Of a stretch of DNA of 7,321 nt, positions 1 through 6,706 are shown in pieces. Every line of letters begins with the position of its first letter. Position 1 is the stretch's first letter. Source of the stretch: Clostridia bacterium. Lineage in GTDB: Bacteria; Bacillota; Sulfobacillia; SLMV01. The stretch is taken from positions 1 through 7,321 of the forward strand of contig SLGS01000081.1 in the NCBI GenBank assembly GCA_007136565.1, read 5' to 3'. The notes under the pieces were generated by a model. The model was not told the origin of the DNA. It saw only the letters and a program-made list of their open reading frames with translations, and made no database searches. Both the position numbers and the translations under genes were made by a program.

Positions 1-113
1 CCCGCCACGAGGGTGAGGCTGAGAATTGCCAGGGCTATGCATAGAATAGATATAATGTTGGCCGCGGGGTGCAATTTCAGGCCCTTGAATGCTTCGCGAA
101 GAAAGAATCCCAT
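1..113 (-). CDS. ftsX: FtsX, cell-division ABC transporter permease (N-terminal part only)
   Basis: This is the first 37 codons of a gene that leaves the window at base 1. The peptide begins MGFFLREAFKGLKLHP and runs into a hydrophobic stretch from about residue 18 that is probably the first membrane helix. A short cytoplasmic R-E-A-F-x-G-L segment before helix 1 is typical of FtsX. The ATG at 113 lies one base after the ftsE stop (TGA, 117-115). A GGGTGA stretch at the end of ftsE can serve as ribosome-binding site, so the two genes are probably translationally coupled. In known systems FtsX is the membrane half of FtsEX and passes ATPase-driven changes to periplasmic coiled-coil regulators or hydrolases (EnvC, PcsB, CwlO). 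The identification rests on the N-terminus plus its position after ftsE. Most of the protein cannot be seen. Confidence 0.85.
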   Translation of the reverse strand, partial: MGFFLREAFKGLKLHPAANIISILCIALAILSLTLVA

Positions 114-114
114 G

Positions 115-807
115 TCACCCAAGTTCGTCACTTCCCGCCCGCGGACCCGGTATATCCGAGACCAGCAAACCCTCTGCCAACGTGATGGTGCGATGGCGAT
201 TGACGGCGAGGATATCCGCTGCGTGGGTCGCTATCAAGACCGTGGCACCCCGATCGTTGGCTTCGCGCAATAGTTCGATCACGTGGGTGGATAAATCGGA
301 ATCCAGGTTGCCCGTAGGTTCGTCGGCGAGAACCAAAGAGGGTTCCCTAGAAAGCGCACGGGCGGTGGCTACGCGTTGTCGTTCCCCCCAGGATAAGGAT
401 TCCACCGGGGTATTCGCACGATGAACCAAGTCCAGGCGTTGCAGTAGTTCGTCGGCCTTAGAACGCATCTCGGAACCGGTTATGCCGAGCACTCGAATGC
501 CCATTTCGATATTCTCTCGGGAGCTGCGCCCCTTGATCAGTCGGAAATCCTGGAAGATCACGCCCATCTTTCGGCGGAGGTCCCGCAGGGATCGCGCATC
601 CCCGCCGCCCATGGTGCGCTCCGCCACCCTCAAGTCCCCTTCGGTGGGATCCTCCATTCCCAGGATCAGCCTGAAAAGGGTCGTCTTGCCCGCACCGCTT
701 CTACCGCGAATGAACACCATCTCCCCCTCGGCCACGTGGAGATCGAGACCGCGAAGTGCTGTGGTTCCATCGGGATATGTCTTGCGCAGCCCCGACGCTT
801 GTATCAA
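115..807 (-). CDS. ftsE: FtsE, cell-division ABC transporter ATP-binding protein
   Basis: This cytoplasmic ABC ATPase of about 230 residues (usual FtsE size) works with FtsX to control cell-wall hydrolysis at division. Numbered from the TTG start, it shows Walker A GRSGAGKTT (about 35-43), a Q-loop in the FtsE hallmark FQDFRL (Q86), signature LSWGE (138-142), Walker B LVLADE (158-163), D-loop NLDS and switch histidine H195 in IATHAAD. The signature is odd because W140 replaces the first glycine of LSGGE; the second glycine is kept. I chose the TTG at 807 over the ATG at 828. A strong GGAAGGAG lies 8 bases before the TTG and inside the longer version, and the resulting N-terminus (IQASGLRKTYPDG) aligns with typical FtsE starts. 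It lies 30 bases after the coiled-coil gene and one base before ftsX, in one operon. A LolD- or MacB-type ATPase is the alternative, but FQDFRL and the FtsX neighbour argue against it. Confidence 0.93.
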   Translation of the reverse strand: MIQASGLRKTYPDGTTALRGLDLHVAEGEMVFIRGRSGAGKTTLFRLILGMEDPTEGDLRVAERTMGGGDARSLRDLRRKMGVIFQDFRLIKGRSSRENIEMGIRVLGITGSEMRSKADELLQRLDLVHRANTPVESLSWGERQRVATARALSREPSLVLADEPTGNLDSDLSTHVIELLREANDRGATVLIATHAADILAVNRHRTITLAEGLLVSDIPGPRAGSDELG

Positions 808-814
808 GGCGAAA

Positions 815-823
815 ACTCCTTCC
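815..823 (-). promoter_or_regulatory. Ribosome-binding site that sets the ftsE start
   Basis: The minus strand reads GGAAGGAGT at 823-815. AGGAG (820-816) is 8 bases upstream of a TTG at 807-805. The upstream ATG at 828 has no comparable site and would place this Shine-Dalgarno sequence inside the coding region, so the TTG start is favoured. Confidence 0.75.
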
Positions 824-837
824 AACATCTCTCATCG

Positions 838-1950
838 TTACCGGGAGAAGAACGAGAGAATCAGTACTATCTCACCCTCACCCATCTCCAGACGCTGCGG
901 TCGCATTCCCCCCAGGGCCGGTCCCAGGTCCAGTTCCAATCCATCTATGGATTCGAGTACCGCCGCATCCGTAATGGGAAGATCCCCGAAGAAGGCATCG
1001 GAGACGGAATACGACACGATCCCGAGGTGATCGATTTGTAGCTCACCCTGTATCAGGATACGACGTTCGTCATCGATGAGTTCCGCGCCGTCCGGCGAGA
1101 ACTGAAAACGCGTACTCTCCAGCCCGGGTTCACCCCTCAGAATTGCCGTGAGACTCTCCTCCGGCACCGAAGCCCTGACCGAAAAGAGGGAAGCCTCCAC
1201 CGTCACGTTCTCGGGTTCGATGTCGCGACGGGCCAGGCTCGTGAAGCGGATCGGTAGCTGGGTCAGATACTCCTCGGTATCGTCGATCCACAGTTGCACC
1301 AACTCATCCAGCTCTACCAGGATGGACTCCCAACGATCTCCGAAGTTCTGCTCCAGCCGCGAGGAACTCTCAGCGACATCAGCTTCAACTACGGCCAATT
1401 GCTCCCTCTCGTTCTTTAGGGCCAGCGCATCGGCTTCGAGATCTTCCAGACGGTCCCGGAGATCGTCGAGGGCCATCTTATCCGCCCTGATTTCATCGAG
1501 GGCTATCAACGCACCCCGGGCGGCCGATCGCGCCAATTCCATTCTCCTGAGTGCATCCCTCAGGGAAGACGCCCCCAACAGGACCTCCAAGTAGGAAATC
1601 GGGCCTCTACGCTGAATCCAGCGAAGGGCGACTCCCGTTTTTGAACGGGCCTGGACATATGCATCCTCGGCGGCTTCGATACGTCCGCTCAGTTGCCCGA
1701 TCTCTTCTTCCAACGTCGCGATTCGGCCGTCGAGATCTTCGCGGTACTCCCTGGTCCTTTCCGCGGCCAACATGAGTTGAAAATGCCCGGACAGGTCCAG
1801 TCTCTCGCCGCGAGAAAGATCTCCCAGGGCGATGGCGAATATCGGCGCGGCGTGCACCGCGAGGAGGCATGCGGCGACTATGAAGAGGATGAGGTAGATG
1901 TAGGCGGGACGGAGACGGAGCACCGGAAACCCCCTCGCACTTTGTGCCAC
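838..1950 (-). CDS. Membrane-anchored coiled-coil protein, probable FtsEX partner without a hydrolase domain
   Basis: The protein is about 370 residues. It has a short basic N-terminus, one membrane segment or uncleaved signal (about 17-41), and then two long heptad-rich stretches (about 60-105 and 138-205) rich in E, R, L and A. Between them a segment around residues 118-137 (SYLEVLLGASSLRDALRRM) resembles the helical tip region of PcsB/CwlO-type coiled coils. After about residue 225 comes a beta-rich domain of alternating hydrophobic residues. No NlpC/P60, CHAP, M23 or amidase catalytic motif is visible. As the first gene of an operon with ftsE and ftsX, it is probably an extracytoplasmic partner activated by FtsEX, like EnvC, though its effector is unknown. 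The start is uncertain: GTG at 1950 gives the longest form, while GTG at 1923 has AGGGGG (1935-1930) 6 bases upstream and still keeps the membrane segment. The role is inferred from context and architecture. Confidence 0.75.
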   Translation of the reverse strand: MAQSARGFPVLRLRPAYIYLILFIVAACLLAVHAAPIFAIALGDLSRGERLDLSGHFQLMLAAERTREYREDLDGRIATLEEEIGQLSGRIEAAEDAYVQARSKTGVALRWIQRRGPISYLEVLLGASSLRDALRRMELARSAARGALIALDEIRADKMALDDLRDRLEDLEADALALKNEREQLAVVEADVAESSSRLEQNFGDRWESILVELDELVQLWIDDTEEYLTQLPIRFTSLARRDIEPENVTVEASLFSVRASVPEESLTAILRGEPGLESTRFQFSPDGAELIDDERRILIQGELQIDHLGIVSYSVSDAFFGDLPITDAAVLESIDGLELDLGPALGGMRPQRLEMGEGEIVLILSFFSR

Positions 1951-1986
1951 TCATGCCCATCCGGCGATGGCGCGTGGCTATTGAGA

Positions 1987-2015
1987 ATTCTAGCACGACC
2001 ATCGAGCAGCAGCAA
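1987..2015 (-). promoter_or_regulatory. Sigma70-like promoter of the coiled-coil/ftsE/ftsX operon
   Basis: Reading the minus strand, -35 TTGCTG (2015-2010) is followed by a 17-base spacer and -10 TAGAAT (1992-1987). A TG one base before the -10 makes it an extended -10 element (TGCTAGAAT). Transcription would start near 1980, leaving a leader of 30 bases to the GTG at 1950 or about 57 to the GTG at 1923. The -35 is weak (three of six matches) and the extended -10 may compensate. Confidence 0.6.
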
Positions 2016-2073
2016 TCGAAAAAGTAATCCCCGGGGGTTCGATGGCGGTAATCCGCCCGTGAATCCGTGGTGT

Positions 2074-2121
2074 TCTCGAACGGTGATCCGGTACGGCTCG
2101 GGCCCGGATCACCGTTCGAGA
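2074..2121 (-). terminator. Perfect 18-bp hairpin just after the activase stop, without a U-tract
   Basis: Arms 2074-2091 and 2104-2121 are perfectly complementary over 18 bp around a 12-base loop. On the minus strand the hairpin starts 5 bases after the TAG stop of the large activase gene. The bases following the second arm are AACACCACGG, so the U-run of a classical intrinsic terminator is absent. It may end transcription with factor help, protect the 3' end of the long mRNA, or bind a protein as a dyad. A near copy of the inner arm, CGGTAATCCG (2046-2055), lies beside CGGTGATCCG (2081-2090). A small stem GGCGG-TAAT-CCGCC sits at 2044-2057. Confidence 0.55.
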
Positions 2122-2126
2122 TGCAT

Positions 2127-5100
2127 CTAGGAACCGTTATCCGCCGCTCGGGGAGGCGAACTCCGCCTGGACTCCAGTCGCTGTTTGGCCTGGTAGACCA
2201 GTCCGCGAATGAGTTCTTCTCGGCTGGGATTGTCCTTGCCGTCATAATAGGTGGCCACCATCGGTATATCCAAATCGCGCCGCAGGACCGAGAGCTGGGC
2301 TTCCACCACCGTGCCCGGGAGGCAAGTGAAGGGAGCGACGAATATCGCTCCGTCGACATTGCCCCGGCTCACTAGGGAAACGGTGCGGCCGACGGTCATG
2401 GGTGGTTCCCCGCCGTAGTGTTCGGACACGTACTTGCGCGATGTCTCGCGCAGCTCCCGGGCAGTCGGCTCATGGACCCTTTCCGAAAACTCCCCGGCGG
2501 CGGCCTCAAGGCGATGCTCATCCCTACTGGCAATCCGATTCAAGCCGGCAAACCCCAGTTGCCCCGCCAGTGCGGATATCCGACCGCTTTGGCGAAATAG
2601 CGTCCGGTTCTCTTCCTCATTAATGTACCCGGTGTAGATAAATACCTCACTGGCCGGCGAAAGGGTGGCCTCACCACCGGAATCCTCTATCTTGCGGATC
2701 ACATCCTGGTTGGAACGATCATCCATGCGGACGTACCACTCCCCGGCGACGACTATCAGGGGGCGCTCCTCGTCGGACTTGGGGATCCGGGCGAAATCGG
2801 CCGCCGCCGAAGCTATCAGGTCTTCGAAGACCCCGAGGTGGCTCCCCGACATCGCCTTGAGTCCATTGAAGCGATATGTCCTCAGGATCTCGAGAAGCTG
2901 ACTTGCGTACACTTCGAACAACTCGTCGCTGGACCCGGGATGAATCTCGTAGGGCCTGGTCGCGTGAAGAATCTTGAACAGGACATCCATCGCCATGGTT
3001 CCATCGAACAAACCGATGGCAAAGCCGACTCCGAATTCGCGGATCATATCGAAAACCTTCGCGGCAAAGATCTTCCGCTCCCCGAACCCGGCCTTTTCGA
3101 GAATCAGGCTCTGTGCCGACGAGTACATTCCGTATCTACACGGCCCGCAGGCCCAACCCTGGAAGAACACGACATCCTCCAGATCTTCTTCCGTTGAGAC
3201 CGCGTACTCCAAGAAATCCTGGACGTTTTGGATCATCGGGAGACATTCGTCTCCGTTTACGTAACGCCGCGCCAGGGTCAAGTCTGCGTCCTGGCTCCTG
3301 GGTAGGACTTCGGCGCGAACACCGTAGTTTTCGAACAAGGACACGAATACCCGACCGAAGTAGGATGGCTCTGGAACCATTACCTTCTTGCCCCTGATAT
3401 CCGCAGCCTCGAGGGTGCGGGCGGGGACCGGCACGGGCGGTATATGCCGCTGACGCGCCAGGCAGGTATTCCGGAAGGCCTCCAGGCGTGTAATCATGCC
3501 CGCCGGGGCAGTGTGTTCATCCATGGTCAGCCTGAGCGTATTCGATACTCCGCGAAGGAAGTGGCGAAGCATGGCGTTGGGACCACACTTGAACGGATCC
3601 TGCAACACCGTGTGAAAGGGAGGATATCCGTGTTCGGAAACCCTGCCGTTGATGTATTGCGCCGCGTGGGCCGCTGCGAGCATCTTCTGTAACTGGGCGG
3701 GATACAGATTGTCGACGTCCTCCGCGAGGCGTCCGAAGTCCTCCGAGAAGGCCTCCCTATCCCCGAGCAACGTCGATTCAATGTCACCCCGGTACCATGC
3801 TCGGACGTAGGCCAGCAGGAAATCCTGGGGAATTGAGTCGATGCCGCGCTGCCTGCCGTACTCCAGCGAGCCCTTGGATACCTCGTAGTCGTAAACCGTG
3901 TAAGATCTTCCCAGGAAGATGCCTACGATGGTGTCCTCGACGGAGCGTTCCATCACTCCCTCTATGACATCGATGCTCGCCTGTTCTAGTCGTCTATCGA
4001 ATTCCTCGCGGGCAGCGTAAGCAGCCCGAACCGCTTCTTTCAACCGGTTTTCCGAGTACCGCTCGCCCAGTATTCGCCGGGCCACCGACCTGAGTTGATT
4101 GGTCACCATGCGCTCACCGGGACGATAGTTCAGCTGGGCGTAGAGCACCTTTTCCTCGGGCAAGTCCAGGGAGCTGACCACGGTTCCACGAATCGTCTGC
4201 AAAAGCGGACACACGAAACCCCGGGGCCAGGATTCCGCCCACGGCAACGGCTCCATGTCCACCACTTCCGGCACGAAGATGTAATCCAACTCCCGTCGCG
4301 CCAGATCTTCGTAGTGACCGACGAGTACCTCCAGGGGATAGCACATCTCCGCATCCAGGTTCCTCTTGCCCTCCTCGAGGGTCTCCTCCGTCGTCTCATC
4401 GGAGAGGACCACTTGCGCCCCCAGTTCTCCGAAGAATGCCGACCAGAACGGGTACAAGTCAAAGAACAGACCTCCACGAGCGATCCCGACGGTGGGGCCT
4501 TCGTCACGCGACTCCCCCGCCGTTTCGAAGAAGATCTCGTTGCGTAGCTCGAGGTGATCCGGCAGATGTGCATACTGAGTGGCCCGATTCTTGGCGAGTT
4601 CCGAGAATCTGCCGCAACGGTCCCCGTAAAGGAAAGTACTACCATCGGAGAACTTGATCACGTCCAGGGTGCAATTGTGTTCGTGCTCACATTCGGCGTT
4701 ACACTTGTGCTTGGACACTTCGAAATCGTTGAGCCGATCCAATCCGCCGAAGTTGTAATCGCCCTCCATTCCCATCTCGTGGAATTGTTTCGCCATCAGT
4801 GCGCTACCGAGGGCCCCGGTGAGCTCGGGAGAGGACGGGATCGACACGTCGGCATCCACCTCTGCGGCGAAGGCAGCTGCCAGCGCGTGATTCTTGGCGG
4901 TGGCACCGGTAAATACGACGGTGCCCTCCATCGGCCGGTGCTCGGCCGTCTTGCTGATGTAGTTTCTCGCCGAAGAATAGGCGAGACTGGCTATTTGCGA
5001 AGCGAAGGGCAACCCCTGGGACGCGGCCGAAGCTAGAGCCGACTGCGAAAGGAGAGTACATGTATCTCCGAGATCTATGGCGTAAGAGGCGTCGAATGCC

Positions 5101-6509
5101 CGATCCGAGAACTCGCCTTTGATCTCCACTCCCAGCAGGTTGGCCAAGTTTTCGAGGAAGGTGCCGGTTCCCGCGGCGCATACCGGATTCATGTTGTAGT
5201 CGTATAGAGAACCTTCGCGCAGTTGCAGGAACTTGGAATCTTCGCCCCCGATTTCGATTACCGAGAGGGTTCCCTCGGAACCGTACAAGTACTTGATCCC
5301 CTCCGCCTGGCAAGTGATCTCGTCCACCGCGTACTGCGCGTCCAAGATCTTTTGTGACAGGAAACGACCCGAACCCGTAGTACAAGCCTTGATGGTAGAT
5401 CCGGACAGGAGGTGCCCATATTCCTCGCGGACCCTCCTCATTAGCTCCAGCACCTGAAGGGCAGGCCTACCGGCCGTCGGAAGATATATACCGCCGATGG
5501 TCTTTCCTTCGGCATCGAGCAAGACGCACTTCGTGGAGACGGATCCACAATCCACGCCCACGAAGACCAGGGAGGTGTCCAGGTCAGAAGCGGTGTCAAG
5601 ATCCTCGCAATAGTGGACACGAGAAGGATCCAGGGGCGGCAGTGGCGTCTTTGGTACGTACTCCTTTTCCAATATCTCCTCGAAATCGAGGGCATTGTGG
5701 GCCAGCGGTTTCGCCTCGATGGCGGCCCCCAACGCCAATAAATACTCGTGATCCTCGGGGACAACGATTTCCAAATCGTCGGAGTAATCCCGGAGATATT
5801 TCAATACCGCCTTGTTATTGGCGACGCCACCCACGGCCAACACCCTGTCCCGATCCAACATTCGATTCAAGGTGACCGTAACGACAACCATTTCCGCCAG
5901 GGTCCTCGCCAAACCGGCGGATACCGCGGCCTGGGTAGCACCTTCGTTGATCGCGTGAGTCATATCGGACTTGGCGAAAACCGCACAACGGCCCGAGATG
6001 CGAACCGGGGATTCCGCCTCCAGCGCCAGTTCGGCAAGCTGCTCGTCATCGTAACCAAGGCGGGTAGCCTGCTGGTACCAAAATGCACCGCTCCCGGCCG
6101 CACATTGACCATTGCGGTTGAAGAACTCTATTTCACCATCGCGACCGATCTCCAGGTAGTATATGTTCTCGTGGCCCAAGGACAGAACCGCATCACCCTC
6201 GGAATCTCCCGCAGCCAGTCCGACGGAAATGGCCTCTATCTCCAAGATCGGATCCACGCCGAGGTCACCGGTCAGGAGATGGGCGTTGGCCCCGGTAATC
6301 CCGATGTTGATCTCGGTCAAATCCTTCGGATCACCCAGCAGTTGACGGAGACAATCCCGCGCGGCCTCTATTGGCCGCCCGGCGGTGGGCAAACTCACTT
6401 TCTTCAATCCATCGTCCTCGATGAGTACAGCCTTGACCGCAAAGGTACCCATATCGAGGCCGACCGAGGGAGTATTGTCGGCGAATAAACGCTTATCTGG
6501 AAATGCCAT
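2127..6509 (-). CDS. Giant fused acyl-CoA dehydratase activase (tandem BadF/BcrA/HgdC domains, DUF2229, HgdB-like C-terminus)
   Basis: The protein is about 1,460 residues, numbered from the ATG at 6509. That start has AGGTGA 5 bases upstream, whereas the alternative GTG at 6518 overlaps this site. Two ASKHA activase domains lie at about 14-270 and 315-580, both with LPTAGRP and cluster-type cysteines (C136/C175 and C444/C484). Domain 2 keeps the nucleotide motifs VDCGSVSTK, TTGSGR and GGEDSK; domain 1 has LGHENIYY at the last position. A linker with C603, C607, C613 and C632 follows. A DUF2229-like region (from about 675; FFDLYPFW, CYP at 723) leads to a C-terminal part with ECLP (C1089), CGPCRYGMY (C1121, C1124), VAGEWYVR and FTCLPG (C1396), which recalls the dehydratase D component. 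Family members use ATP to push a low-potential electron onto an Fe-S acceptor. Here activator and possible acceptor are one chain. The substrate is unknown. It is probably cytoplasmic and oxygen-sensitive, with its own promoter. Confidence 0.9.
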   Translation of the reverse strand: MAFPDKRLFADNTPSVGLDMGTFAVKAVLIEDDGLKKVSLPTAGRPIEAARDCLRQLLGDPKDLTEINIGITGANAHLLTGDLGVDPILEIEAISVGLAAGDSEGDAVLSLGHENIYYLEIGRDGEIEFFNRNGQCAAGSGAFWYQQATRLGYDDEQLAELALEAESPVRISGRCAVFAKSDMTHAINEGATQAAVSAGLARTLAEMVVVTVTLNRMLDRDRVLAVGGVANNKAVLKYLRDYSDDLEIVVPEDHEYLLALGAAIEAKPLAHNALDFEEILEKEYVPKTPLPPLDPSRVHYCEDLDTASDLDTSLVFVGVDCGSVSTKCVLLDAEGKTIGGIYLPTAGRPALQVLELMRRVREEYGHLLSGSTIKACTTGSGRFLSQKILDAQYAVDEITCQAEGIKYLYGSEGTLSVIEIGGEDSKFLQLREGSLYDYNMNPVCAAGTGTFLENLANLLGVEIKGEFSDRAFDASYAIDLGDTCTLLSQSALASAASQGLPFASQIASLAYSSARNYISKTAEHRPMEGTVVFTGATAKNHALAAAFAAEVDADVSIPSSPELTGALGSALMAKQFHEMGMEGDYNFGGLDRLNDFEVSKHKCNAECEHEHNCTLDVIKFSDGSTFLYGDRCGRFSELAKNRATQYAHLPDHLELRNEIFFETAGESRDEGPTVGIARGGLFFDLYPFWSAFFGELGAQVVLSDETTEETLEEGKRNLDAEMCYPLEVLVGHYEDLARRELDYIFVPEVVDMEPLPWAESWPRGFVCPLLQTIRGTVVSSLDLPEEKVLYAQLNYRPGERMVTNQLRSVARRILGERYSENRLKEAVRAAYAAREEFDRRLEQASIDVIEGVMERSVEDTIVGIFLGRSYTVYDYEVSKGSLEYGRQRGIDSIPQDFLLAYVRAWYRGDIESTLLGDREAFSEDFGRLAEDVDNLYPAQLQKMLAAAHAAQYINGRVSEHGYPPFHTVLQDPFKCGPNAMLRHFLRGVSNTLRLTMDEHTAPAGMITRLEAFRNTCLARQRHIPPVPVPARTLEAADIRGKKVMVPEPSYFGRVFVSLFENYGVRAEVLPRSQDADLTLARRYVNGDECLPMIQNVQDFLEYAVSTEEDLEDVVFFQGWACGPCRYGMYSSAQSLILEKAGFGERKIFAAKVFDMIREFGVGFAIGLFDGTMAMDVLFKILHATRPYEIHPGSSDELFEVYASQLLEILRTYRFNGLKAMSGSHLGVFEDLIASAAADFARIPKSDEERPLIVVAGEWYVRMDDRSNQDVIRKIEDSGGEATLSPASEVFIYTGYINEEENRTLFRQSGRISALAGQLGFAGLNRIASRDEHRLEAAAGEFSERVHEPTARELRETSRKYVSEHYGGEPPMTVGRTVSLVSRGNVDGAIFVAPFTCLPGTVVEAQLSVLRRDLDIPMVATYYDGKDNPSREELIRGLVYQAKQRLESRRSSPPRAADNGS

Positions 6510-6514
6510 ATCGA

Positions 6515-6520
6515 TCACCT
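6515..6520 (-). promoter_or_regulatory. Ribosome-binding site that sets the activase start
   Basis: The minus strand has AGGTGA at 6520-6515, 5 bases before the ATG at 6509. The GTG at 6518 that would add three residues (M-I-D) lies within this motif, so the ATG is preferred. Confidence 0.6.
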
Positions 6521-6576
6521 AATCCGTTTCCAACCCCATTGCCTGAAGCGGGGCACTACTTCTCCCACTCCATTAA

Positions 6577-6605
6577 CCTATAACGCGAACGGGCGAACGG
6601 TTCAA
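6577..6605 (-). promoter_or_regulatory. Sigma70-like promoter of the large activase gene
   Basis: Minus-strand -35 TTGAAC (6605-6600), exactly 17 bases of spacer and -10 TATAGG (6582-6577), each matching four of six consensus bases. Transcription would begin near 6570 and leave a leader of about 60 bases. The spacer contains a tandem repeat, CGTTCGCC followed directly by CGTTCGCG (6599-6584), which could be bound by a regulator sitting over the promoter. Confidence 0.6.
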
Positions 6606-6609
6606 GGGC

Positions 6610-6625
6610 TGCCACCCCGGTGGCA
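6610..6625. promoter_or_regulatory. Dyad TGCCACC-CC-GGTGGCA next to the activase -35
   Basis: A perfect 7-bp inverted repeat around two bases ends five bases upstream of the -35 hexamer of the activase promoter. The central spacing is too short for a stable RNA hairpin of the full stem, and the placement fits a protein operator or activator site. No regulator family is assigned. Confidence 0.4.
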
Positions 6626-6626
6626 A

Positions 6627-6648
6627 CGATATGGAGGGAAACATATCG
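6627..6648. promoter_or_regulatory. Dyad CGATATG-N8-CATATCG upstream of the activase promoter
   Basis: A perfect 7-bp inverted repeat (6627-6633 and 6642-6648) with an 8-base centre. It lies about 57 to 78 bases upstream of the predicted activase transcription start, a usual distance for an activator site. The edge motif CGCGATAT (minus strand, 6650-6643) recurs upstream of the cupin gene (7048-7041), where CGATATCG is itself a palindrome. Shared regulation is possible but rests on one short match. Confidence 0.35.
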
Positions 6649-6660
6649 CGAGGATGGAGA

Positions 6661-6698
6661 GGGGAAGGTCGCGGAAAACCTCGGCTGTGACCTTCCCC
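6661..6698 (-). terminator. Hairpin after the cupin gene, without a U-tract
   Basis: A perfect 10-bp inverted repeat GGGGAAGGTC / GACCTTCCCC (6661-6670 and 6689-6698) with an 18-base loop begins 8 bases after the cupin stop codon. The following bases on the minus strand are TCTCCATCC: pyrimidine-rich but no U-run. Its position suggests transcript termination or 3'-end protection between the cupin and the activase gene. Confidence 0.5.
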
Positions 6699-6706
6699 GG
6701 GAATGG

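Noticed and set aside
482..1030. A 182-codon plus-strand open frame across ftsE and the coiled-coil gene
   Set aside because: It is antisense to two genes with clear motifs. Its composition is rich in S, R and P, as typical shadow frames are.
2030..2037. Palindrome CCCCGGGG upstream of the coiled-coil gene
   Set aside because: It is too short and GC-simple to support a regulatory claim.
1951..2126. Possible small RNA or riboswitch in the gap before the coiled-coil gene
   Set aside because: Apart from the hairpin and promoter, nothing matches a known riboswitch core. The leader from the predicted start site is only 30 to 57 bases.
1607..2359. A 250-codon minus-strand frame spanning the gap between the activase and coiled-coil genes
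   Set aside because: It overlaps the end of the activase and the start of the coiled-coil gene in another frame. It runs through the hairpin and promoter, and shows an arginine-rich low-complexity translation.
4095..4547. A 150-codon plus-strand frame inside the activase region
   Set aside because: It is a shadow of the DUF2229 coding region with no ribosome-binding site or domain of its own.
5748..6488. A 246-codon open frame on the plus strand
   Set aside because: It lies fully antisense to the activase domains, whose motifs are unmistakable. Its translation has no recognisable domain, and such frames are expected opposite GC-rich genes.
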